From Actinomycetes bacterium (GTDB taxonomy: Bacteria > Actinomycetota > Actinomycetes > Propionibacteriales > Nocardioidaceae): a stretch of 18,415 nt of DNA. Under the pieces are notes generated by a model. It was given only the letters and a program-made list of their open reading frames with translations. It made no database searches and had not been told where the DNA came from. The DNA lies in the NCBI GenBank assembly GCA_023252095.1, contig JAHEXN010000013.1:4358-22772 (forward strand), written 5' to 3'. Below are positions 7,044-13,537 of the stretch, piece after piece; position 1 is the first letter of the stretch; each line of letters starts with the position of its first letter. The translations under genes were made by a program, and so were the position numbers.

Positions 7044-8282
7044 ATGACCACACCCGCCGAGCACCCGTGGGGCCGCGTCGACGACGAGGGCAACGTCCAT
7101 CTCCGCACCGCCGACGGCGAGCGCGTCATCGGCCAGTGGGCCGCGGGTTCCGACCCCACCGAGGCACTGGCGTTCTACGAGCGCCGCTTCGGTGCGCTCG
7201 AGACGGAGGTCGAGCTGCTCGAGAAGCGGCTCGAGTCCGGCGCCCTCTCCCCCGCCGACGCCGTGAAGGCGCTCGACAAGGCGCGCGAGAACATCGCCGG
7301 TGCCTCGGCACTCGGCGACCTCGCGTCGCTCGACGCCCGGCTCGACGCCCTCGCCCCGCAGATCGACAAGGCCCGCGAGGCCAAGAAGGCCGCCCGCGAG
7401 GCTGAGCAGGCCGTGGCCGAGCAGCGCAAGACCGAGATCGTCACCGAGGCCGAGAAGATCGCGGCCGGCACCGAGTACCGCAAGGGCTCCGACCGGCTTA
7501 CCGCGCTCCTCGATGAGTGGAAGGCCCTGCCGCGTCTGAGCCGTTCGGCCGACGACGCGCTCTGGAAGCGCTTCAGCACCGCGCGCACGTCGTTCATGCG
7601 GGCCCGCAAGACCTTCTTCGCCGAGCAGGACGGCCAGCGAGCCGAGGCGAAGAAGATCAAGGAGAAGCTCATCGTCGAGGCCGAGGCACTGTCCGGATCG
7701 AGCGATTTCGGCGCCACGGCGAGCGCCTACCGCGACCTGATGTCGCGCTGGAAGGCCGCGGGCTCGGCGCCACGCAACGTCGAGGACAAGCTCTGGAAGC
7801 GCTTCCGCGCCGCCCAGGACGCCTTCTTCGAGGCGCGCGACGCGGCCAATGCGGCGCTCGACAAGGAGTTCGAGGGCAACGCCGAGGTCAAGGAGAAGAT
7901 CCTCGTCGAGGCCGAGGCACTCCTCCCCGTCACGGACGCCGATGCCGCGCGCAGGGCGCTCAACGACATCGCTGATCGGTGGGAGGCGGCGGGCAAGGTC
8001 CCCCGTGCCCGCATCTCGGAGCTCGAGGGCCGGCTCCGCAAGGTCGAGGAGGCCGTCCGCGCCGCGGGCGAGCGCAAGTGGCAGCGCACCGATCCCGAGA
8101 AGTCAGCTCGCGCCGACGACATGATCGGCAAGCTGCAGCGCGCCATCACCGACACCGAGGAGTCACTCGCCAAGGCCGAGGCCGCGGGCGACCAGCGCAA
8201 GGTCAAGGACCTCACTGCCAAGCTCGAGTCCAACCGCGCCTTCCTCGACATGGCCCAGAAGGCCCAGGCCGACTTCTCCTGA
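7044..8282 (+). CDS. DUF349 repeat protein
   Basis: A 412-residue, highly charged and largely helical cytoplasmic protein. After a beta-rich head (about 1-35: WGRVDDEGNVHLRTADGERV) comes a long Ala/Glu/Lys coiled coil (about 45-140). At least two clear DUF349-type repeats follow, each with a W-K/E-A centre and an LWKRF motif: LLDEWKALP...DALWKRF and LMSRWKAAG...DKLWKRF. A third is degenerate (IADRWEAAGKVP). Each of the first two is followed by a near-identical KEKL/KEKI-IVEAEAL linker. Another coiled coil ends the protein. DUF349 proteins are common in Actinobacteria near rel; their function is not established. The gene is alone downstream of its -10, and a GC hairpin 7 nt after its stop separates it from the next operon. 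Confidence 0.88.
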   Translation: MTTPAEHPWGRVDDEGNVHLRTADGERVIGQWAAGSDPTEALAFYERRFGALETEVELLEKRLESGALSPADAVKALDKARENIAGASALGDLASLDARLDALAPQIDKAREAKKAAREAEQAVAEQRKTEIVTEAEKIAAGTEYRKGSDRLTALLDEWKALPRLSRSADDALWKRFSTARTSFMRARKTFFAEQDGQRAEAKKIKEKLIVEAEALSGSSDFGATASAYRDLMSRWKAAGSAPRNVEDKLWKRFRAAQDAFFEARDAANAALDKEFEGNAEVKEKILVEAEALLPVTDADAARRALNDIADRWEAAGKVPRARISELEGRLRKVEEAVRAAGERKWQRTDPEKSARADDMIGKLQRAITDTEESLAKAEAAGDQRKVKDLTAKLESNRAFLDMAQKAQADFS

Positions 8283-8288
8283 CTCGGC

Positions 8289-8307
8289 GGCCGCGACCCC
8301 CGCGGCC
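8289..8307 (+). terminator. GC-rich hairpin after the DUF349 gene
   Basis: GGCCGCG (8289-8295), loop ACCCC, CGCGGCC (8301-8307): a perfect 7-bp stem starting 7 nt after the DUF349 stop. There is no U-tract, which is common for actinobacterial terminators. It probably isolates the five-gene operon from DUF349 transcription; it could also be a processing or attenuation structure. Confidence 0.5.
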
Positions 8308-8345
8308 CGCGTGCGGGTGACCCTGGGTTGGGTTTGACTGGGGTG

Positions 8346-9590
8346 ATGCACGACACTCCCCCCATCGCCGCGTCCGACGTCCTGGACGTGTCCGGCGACT
8401 CGGTGGACACGGGACCGACCGCGGCGACCATCAGCCTGGCGGCGCTCGGACTGCTCGACGAGCCGGTCCAGTCGCGGTTCGACCGCTACGCAGAGCTGGC
8501 TCGCACGATCTGGGGGGCCCCGATCTCGACCGTCACGATGATCGACCGTGATCGGGCGTACTTCACGTCCTGTCTCGGGCTGGACCTGACGGACATGGCG
8601 GCCGACGCGACCTTCTGCTCCTCCGTCGTGCACGCAGCCGCGCCTGTCGTGGTGCCCGACGCTCTCGAGGACGCCGCCTACCGCGCGCTGCCAGCGGTCG
8701 CTGGCGAGCCGTACATCCGCTTCTACGCCGGTCACCCGGTCCGAGATCGCTGGGGCACGGTTCTTGGCACGATCTGCATCTACGACGTTCGGCCCCGGAC
8801 CTTCTCGGAGCACGACGCCGCCGTCCTGGCCCAGCTGGCCACCTGCGTCGAGGACGAGCTCGACGCGAGCTCCGACCGCGACCTCGCCGAACGGGTGCAG
8901 CAGGCACTGCAGCCTCAGCGCGTCCCGCCGGTCGCCGGTTACAGCTTCGCCGCGCGCACGGTGGCGACGGGGCTGGTCGCCGGTGACGCTCTCGATCACG
9001 CGACGTGGGGCACCGGGCACTACCTCCTGCTCGCCGACGTCATGGGCAAGGGGACGGCAGCAGCGATCCTCATGGCGTCGGTCCGCACCGCTCTGCGGGC
9101 CCGGGTCGCCGATCTGGCGACAGGTTCGGCCGACGACCTGGGGCAGGTCGTCATGTCGGCGCGTGACCTCGTGCAGCACGACCTCGAGGCCGCCGGGTCG
9201 TTCGTCACGGCCTTCGTCGCATGGGCAGACCCCGTCGAGGGCCGCGTGCGCTACGTCGACGCGGGCCACGGGCTGTCCGTGGTCGTCCACCGTGACGGCA
9301 GATGGACCACGCTGAGGTCCGACGACTTGCCCCTCGGCATCGATGCGCACGCCGGCTGGACGGAGCAGACCCTCGAGCTGGCGGCGGGTGAGACGTTCGT
9401 GTGCTTCAGCGACGGGCTGCTCGACGTCCTGCCCGACGCGGAGTCGGACCCTGGGCGCGCCGTCGCGGACCTCGTGGCCCGGAGCGCCGGTCCAGAGGAC
9501 GTCGTGCGCCGCGTCGGCGACCTCGCGCTGGCCGTCCCGACCCGTGACGACGTGACGGTCCTCGTCGTGCAGCGCGAGGCCCCGAGTTGA
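8346..9590 (+). CDS. GAF domain-SpoIIE-type PP2C serine phosphatase
   Basis: A 414-residue soluble regulator. A GAF sensor domain spans about 40-170, with family landmarks TMIDRDRAYF (64-73), ATFCSSVV (88-95), PDALEDAAY (104-112) and IRFYAGHPV (124-132). A SpoIIE/PP2C phosphatase domain covers about 195-410. Metal-binding acidic residues fit D213 and D217 (VAGDALD), D231 (ADVMGKG), D356 (FSDGLLD) and D401/D402 (RDDVTVLVV), so it should be active. Such enzymes dephosphorylate phospho-STAS proteins; the likely substrate is the STAS protein encoded two genes downstream. The signal sensed by the GAF domain is unknown. The ATG at 8346 was chosen (GTG at 8343 and TTG at 8328 are alternatives). It is first in the five-gene operon; no convincing promoter is visible in the 38 bp after the hairpin. 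Confidence 0.92.
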   Translation: MHDTPPIAASDVLDVSGDSVDTGPTAATISLAALGLLDEPVQSRFDRYAELARTIWGAPISTVTMIDRDRAYFTSCLGLDLTDMAADATFCSSVVHAAAPVVVPDALEDAAYRALPAVAGEPYIRFYAGHPVRDRWGTVLGTICIYDVRPRTFSEHDAAVLAQLATCVEDELDASSDRDLAERVQQALQPQRVPPVAGYSFAARTVATGLVAGDALDHATWGTGHYLLLADVMGKGTAAAILMASVRTALRARVADLATGSADDLGQVVMSARDLVQHDLEAAGSFVTAFVAWADPVEGRVRYVDAGHGLSVVVHRDGRWTTLRSDDLPLGIDAHAGWTEQTLELAAGETFVCFSDGLLDVLPDAESDPGRAVADLVARSAGPEDVVRRVGDLALAVPTRDDVTVLVVQREAPS

Positions 9591-11533
9591 GTCGGTTGTG
9601 GCTGGTCCGCGTCGTCGTCGTGGCGTCAGCGTTGCTGGCGCTCAACTACATCGGCTGGCGGTGGGTCGCGTCCGTCAACTGGTCGGTCTGGTGGATCGCG
9701 GTGCCCCTGGTGGTCGCGGAGACCTACAGCGTCATCGACTCCTTGCTGTTCGGTCTCACGTCGTGGCGCGCCCGACGACGTCCTGAACCGCCACCGCCCG
9801 TTCCCGATGCGGCGGTCGACGTCTTCATCGCGACCTACAACGAGCCCCTCGCGCTCGTGCAGGAGACCGCGAGGGCGGCCGCCGCGATCCGCCACCCTCA
9901 CCGCACGTGGATCCTCGACGACGGCAGTCGGCCCGAGCTGGCGGCGTGGGCTGCCCAGCACGGCATCGGCTGCATCCACCGTGGCGCGGACTGGACCGAT
10001 CGGCCGCGCCACGCCAAGGCGGGCAACATCAACAACGCCCTCATGCAGACCGACGGCGAGTTCATCCTGATCCTCGACGCCGACCAGGTCCCCGACCCGG
10101 AGATCCTCGAGCGCACCCTGGGCTACTTCGAGGACGAGCGCATGGCCCTGGTCCAGACACCCCAGTACTTCGTCAACGTGCCCGACTCCGACCCGCTCGG
10201 CAGCCAGGCACCACTCTTCTACGGACCGATCCAGATCGGCAAGGACGGGTGGAACGCCGCGTTCTTCTGCGGCTCCAACGCCGTGATCCGACGCGAGGCC
10301 CTGATGCAGCTCGGGGTGTCCCGGTACGCCGTCGAGCTGCAGGACTCCGTCCGGCAGGCTCTGCGTGCCTCTCGGCGGGTCGTGCGTCGCGCCCGTCGCA
10401 CGATCGACGACCCGAGCCTGACCGAGCTGCTCACCACGATCGAGCAGGACGCAGCGCACGCGCTGCGCGAGCTCCAGGGCGGCGCTGGCGTCGCGGACGT
10501 GACGTACGAGTTCGGTCGACGTCTGCGTGAGGCCGAGCGCAAGGTTGCCCGCGCCGACGCCGAGCTGATCGCCGCCGACCTCGCCGCCGTGGGTGAGCTC
10601 GCGGGCGCGGCGAGCGATCCTGCGGTGGGCGTCCCGGTCCTCGACCCCGCTGCCCTGGCCGAGGTCATCGACCGCGACTGGTCGGCCGTGGGCGCCCTCG
10701 CTGCGGTGCGCGAGCTCCTCGATGCGGTTGACGTCACGCGCGGCCACGAGGCGCAGCCCATCATGCCGCTCGCGACGATCTCGGTCACGGAGGACATGGC
10801 CACCGCGATGCGCTTGCACGCGATGGGATGGCGCACGGCCTATCACCACGAGGTGCTGGCTCACGGCCTCGCGCCGGAGGACATGCCGTCGATGTTGACG
10901 CAGCGACTGCGTTGGGCGCAGGGCACGGTCCAGGTGATGCTCCGGGAGAACCCTCTGACCCAGCGCGGGTTGAGCCTCGCGCAGCGCTTGATGTACTTCG
11001 CGACGATGTGGAGCTACCTCTCAGGCTTCGCCGCCGTGGTGTACATCACCGCGCCGATCCTCTACCTGGCCTTCGACGTCCAGCCCGTCACGGCGTACAG
11101 CCTCGACTTCTTCGCCCGCCTCGTCCCGTTCCTCCTGGTCAATCAGCTCCTGTTCCTCGTGGTGGGGCGTGGTATCCCCACCTGGCGCGGACAGCAGTAC
11201 TCACTCGCGCTCTTCCCGGTGTGGATCGCCTCGTTCACGACCGCGTTCAACAACGTCTTCCGCGACCGGCCGCTCGACTTCGCCGTCACACCCAAGGAGG
11301 TCGGACCCGACGCGGGTCCGCGATGGGACCTCGTGCGTCCGCAGCTGGTCGCGATGGGCGCCCTGCTCGCGGCGAGCGTGGCCGGGATCGTCCGCGTCGC
11401 GCTGGGCGACGCGTCGGTGTTCGGGGTGTCGTTCAACATCGTGTGGGTCCTGCTCGACCTGGCCCTCCTCAGCGTCATCGTCCAAGCCGCGCGGTACCGC
11501 GGCAGCACACCCAGGGAGAGGCAATCCGCATGA
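9587..11533 (+). CDS. Membrane GT2 glycosyltransferase, cellulose-synthase-like, with large helical insertion
   Basis: A 648-residue processive-type inner-membrane polysaccharide synthase. Two N-terminal membrane helices (about 5-56) lead to a cytoplasmic GT-A domain. Its BcsA-like motifs are DDGS (111-114), HAKAGNINNAL (142-152), the DxD motif DAD (164-166), FFCGSNAVIRREAL (226-239), TED (401-403) and QRLRW (439-443). About five C-terminal membrane helices follow (about 468-632), with FAVTPKEVGP (565-574). There is no PilZ domain, so c-di-GMP control like BcsA is unlikely. Residues about 244-396 are a charged helical insertion where BcsA has only a few residues. It starts at TTG (9587), overlapping the phosphatase stop as TTGA. 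The product could be a beta-linked glucan, mannan or another hexose polymer; the sugar donor cannot be told from sequence. Confidence 0.9.
   Translation: MSRLWLVRVVVVASALLALNYIGWRWVASVNWSVWWIAVPLVVAETYSVIDSLLFGLTSWRARRRPEPPPPVPDAAVDVFIATYNEPLALVQETARAAAAIRHPHRTWILDDGSRPELAAWAAQHGIGCIHRGADWTDRPRHAKAGNINNALMQTDGEFILILDADQVPDPEILERTLGYFEDERMALVQTPQYFVNVPDSDPLGSQAPLFYGPIQIGKDGWNAAFFCGSNAVIRREALMQLGVSRYAVELQDSVRQALRASRRVVRRARRTIDDPSLTELLTTIEQDAAHALRELQGGAGVADVTYEFGRRLREAERKVARADAELIAADLAAVGELAGAASDPAVGVPVLDPAALAEVIDRDWSAVGALAAVRELLDAVDVTRGHEAQPIMPLATISVTEDMATAMRLHAMGWRTAYHHEVLAHGLAPEDMPSMLTQRLRWAQGTVQVMLRENPLTQRGLSLAQRLMYFATMWSYLSGFAAVVYITAPILYLAFDVQPVTAYSLDFFARLVPFLLVNQLLFLVVGRGIPTWRGQQYSLALFPVWIASFTTAFNNVFRDRPLDFAVTPKEVGPDAGPRWDLVRPQLVAMGALLAASVAGIVRVALGDASVFGVSFNIVWVLLDLALLSVIVQAARYRGSTPRERQSA
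11513..11520 (+). promoter_or_regulatory. Strong ribosome binding site for the STAS gene
   Basis: The purine run AGGGAGAGG just upstream of the ATG at 11530, inside the end of the glycosyltransferase gene, is the best Shine-Dalgarno sequence in the operon. It suggests the STAS protein is made in higher amounts than its neighbours. Confidence 0.5.
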
Positions 11534-11859
11534 CTGACATCCAGGTCACCCACTCCGATCATGGCCTCGGCGTCGTCACGCCTGCCGGCCGCTTGACGAT
11601 GGTCTCGGCCCGAGCGCTCACCGAGGCCGTCGCGTCCCTGGTCGACCAGGGCACCAGCCGCGTCGTGGTCGACCTCGGCGAGACGACCTTCATCGACTCC
11701 TCGGGGCTCGGAGCACTCGTGGCGGGCTTGAAGCGGTGCCGCCAGGCGGGCGGCGACCTGCGCATCGCGCGACCGACAGCGCAGGTCACGGCGGTCCTGG
11801 CGATGACCAACCTCGACAAGGTCCTGACTCCGCGGGCCTCCGTCGACGAGGCCTTCTGA
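11530..11859 (+). CDS. STAS-domain anti-sigma factor antagonist
   Basis: A 109-residue single-domain STAS protein of the SpoIIAA/RsbV type. The phosphorylation loop is FIDSSGLGALVAGLKR (54-69) with S57/S58; the second Ser is the usual phospho-acceptor. VVVDLGETTF (45-54) is the preceding central strand. In known partner-switching systems the unphosphorylated form binds the kinase/anti-sigma protein and frees its target; the kinase inactivates it and a PP2C phosphatase reactivates it. All three partners are encoded here. The ATG overlaps the glycosyltransferase stop by 4 nt (ATGA), with a strong AGGGAGAGG upstream, and its stop overlaps the kinase ATG by 1 nt (TGATG). No sigma factor gene is nearby, so the final target is open: a distant sigma factor or a protein of this operon. 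Confidence 0.92.
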   Translation: MTDIQVTHSDHGLGVVTPAGRLTMVSARALTEAVASLVDQGTSRVVVDLGETTFIDSSGLGALVAGLKRCRQAGGDLRIARPTAQVTAVLAMTNLDKVLTPRASVDEAF

Positions 11860-12278
11860 TGGCCACGGCACGCGAGGTCGTCCTGGAGGCTCGCCCGGAG
11901 GACATCGACGTCCTGCAGGACGTGGTCGCTGACCTGTGGGAGTCGGAGCCGGGCGTCGCTGACACCGAGCGCATGCGCTTCGAGATGGCGCTGGTCGAGA
12001 TCTTCACGAACGTCGTCGAGCACAGCGAGCGGGCCCAGCACGGGCCGCCCCGGCGTCGGGTTGCCGTGACGCTGACGGTCGACGACGACCGGGTTCAGGC
12101 CGTCCTGGTCGACGACGGCCGTCCGGCTGCGGTCGACCTGAGCTCGGTCACGATGCCGGATGCCGATGCGACGAGCGGACGGGGCCTTGCCCTGGCGATC
12201 TCGGCCGTCGACGACGTCTCGTACGAACGTGACGGCGACCGGAACCGTTGGACGGTGACGTGCCGGAGAGGCTCGTGA
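11859..12278 (+). CDS. HATPase_c serine kinase / anti-sigma factor (RsbW/SpoIIAB-like)
   Basis: A 139-residue GHKL-fold ATP-binding protein. The N box is EMALVEIFTNVVEHS (42-56; E47 and N51 coordinate Mg-ATP). The G1 box is VDDGRPA (84-90) and the G2 box GRGLALAI (107-114). This is the standard layout of anti-sigma serine kinases, which phosphorylate a STAS antagonist and hold a partner protein when not titrated. The direct substrate should be the STAS protein encoded immediately upstream (1-nt overlap). Length is normal, with no membrane segment. The stop overlaps the GTG of the hydrolase gene (GTGA). Classical systems have a sigma gene here; instead there is a secreted hydrolase. Confidence 0.9.
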   Translation: MATAREVVLEARPEDIDVLQDVVADLWESEPGVADTERMRFEMALVEIFTNVVEHSERAQHGPPRRRVAVTLTVDDDRVQAVLVDDGRPAAVDLSSVTMPDADATSGRGLALAISAVDDVSYERDGDRNRWTVTCRRGS

Positions 12279-13537
12279 GCGTGCGGAGGTTCGCCTCTGC
12301 CATCGGCGCTCTTCTCGCGCCGATGCTGCTGGGAGCCTCCGCGGTCGCGGGCGGCATCCCTGCGCCCCCGGACGGCCCGTACGTCGGTCCCGTCCTGGAC
12401 TGGCAGCGGGAATCGGCCGACGCGTACGTGGAGCGGCTCGGGGTCTCCCCCTCGGTCTTCGGACAGTCCTTACCCTTCCCGCTCGACTCCGACGACCGGA
12501 GATTCCTCGAGCAGTTCGTGCAGCAGACTGCCGCTCACGGCGCCGTCGCCCAGCTCACCCTCGAGCCTCGCCTCCCGCTCTCGCAGATCACGACAGCGCA
12601 CGCGGTCGACCTCGGCACCGAGCTCGACGACCTGCACGCCGCGTACGGCACCGAAGTGGTGCTGAGCTTCGCTCCGGAGATGAACGGCTCCTGGCGCGCC
12701 TGGGGTCAGCAGCCCGAGTCCTATCGGGCGGCGTTCCGCACCGTGGCCACCGGCGTCCGGTCCGAGACCGGCGCCGCCGAGATGCTCTGGGCACCGACCT
12801 ACGGGGCCGGCTACCCGTTCGGGGACGCTTACGGACTGAGTCCGGGGGCGGAGCCCCGCCCGGTCGAGCAGCTCGACCTCACCGCTGACGGCACGATCAC
12901 CGAGGCGGACGATCCGTACGGCCCCTACTGGCCGGGGGCCGACGTCGTGGACCGTGTGGGTCTGGTCATGTACCGGTTTGGGTTCGCGCGGCCATTCGGC
13001 GTCGACGCAGTCCCCACCGCCACCGAGCTCGCGGACCGACTCTCCGAGCGACACGGCTACGCCGCCGGTCAGGGCGGTGAGAGCTTCCACGACCGTTTCG
13101 CCGTGGCCAACGACCTGCCCATGGCTCTGGAGACGGCTGCTGCGTGGTATGACGACGGCGGGTCCGTGACCGAGGCCGCGGTCAAGCAGGCCTGGTGGGA
13201 GCAGGTGTTCGATCCGGCCCTCCGCGAGTCCTTCCCCGCACTCGACCTCGTGACCTGGCTGGAGGTCGAGCGTCCCGAGCCGGAGGCTGGCGGTCGCCTG
13301 ACGGACTGGCGTGTGACTTCGGACGCTGGCCTGGCCGGGGACTTCGCCGACGAGCTGCGGGAGCACGCCACGACGGGTCCCGTCACGGCCCCCGTAGAGG
13401 GGCCAGAAGCCAGCGACGGTCGGTCGGACACGGGCGACCCCGACCGCGGGACTCTCGTGGGGGCCGCCGTCTTCGGCGGCTTGATGGTGGTGGTGCTGAT
13501 CGGTGTGGCCGTTGCCTCGCGCCGGGCTACTGGGTGA
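12275..13537 (+). CDS. Membrane-anchored GH26-like glycoside hydrolase
   Basis: A 420-residue exported protein. Residues 1-25 form a signal peptide (VRRFASAIGALLAPMLLGAS, then AVAGG). The catalytic region (about 35-335) resembles GH26 beta-mannanases and related endo-hydrolases. FAPEMNGSWRAWG (132-144) matches the family's EMNG-W-WG acid/base motif (E135), and LPMALETAA (281-289) fits the nucleophile strand (E286). MLWAPTYG (170-177) and ADVVDRVGLVMYRFG (222-236) fit the barrel. A polar linker (about 360-390) is followed by one membrane helix (393-414) and a short basic tail (RRATG), so the enzyme should face outward. The GTG at 12275 overlaps the kinase stop; GTG at 12281 is an equally possible start given GGAGAGG at 12265-12271. 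It probably trims or releases the operon's polysaccharide; specificity is unknown. Confidence 0.8.
   Translation: MSVRRFASAIGALLAPMLLGASAVAGGIPAPPDGPYVGPVLDWQRESADAYVERLGVSPSVFGQSLPFPLDSDDRRFLEQFVQQTAAHGAVAQLTLEPRLPLSQITTAHAVDLGTELDDLHAAYGTEVVLSFAPEMNGSWRAWGQQPESYRAAFRTVATGVRSETGAAEMLWAPTYGAGYPFGDAYGLSPGAEPRPVEQLDLTADGTITEADDPYGPYWPGADVVDRVGLVMYRFGFARPFGVDAVPTATELADRLSERHGYAAGQGGESFHDRFAVANDLPMALETAAAWYDDGGSVTEAAVKQAWWEQVFDPALRESFPALDLVTWLEVERPEPEAGGRLTDWRVTSDAGLAGDFADELREHATTGPVTAPVEGPEASDGRSDTGDPDRGTLVGAAVFGGLMVVVLIGVAVASRRATG

Noticed and set aside
7560..7925. Repeated DNA segments (LWKRF and VEAEAL coding stretches) as a mobile or tandem repeat
   Set aside because: They are the in-frame domain repeats of the DUF349 protein, diverged at silent positions.
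8334..8339. TTGACT as a -35 for the five-gene operon
   Set aside because: It lies 6 nt before the ATG, so a matching -10 would fall inside the coding region, and none is there.
8163..9350. A 395-codon minus-strand open frame opposite the phosphatase gene
   Set aside because: It is the mirror of the GAF-SpoIIE gene, with no recognisable domain and no start-site signals.
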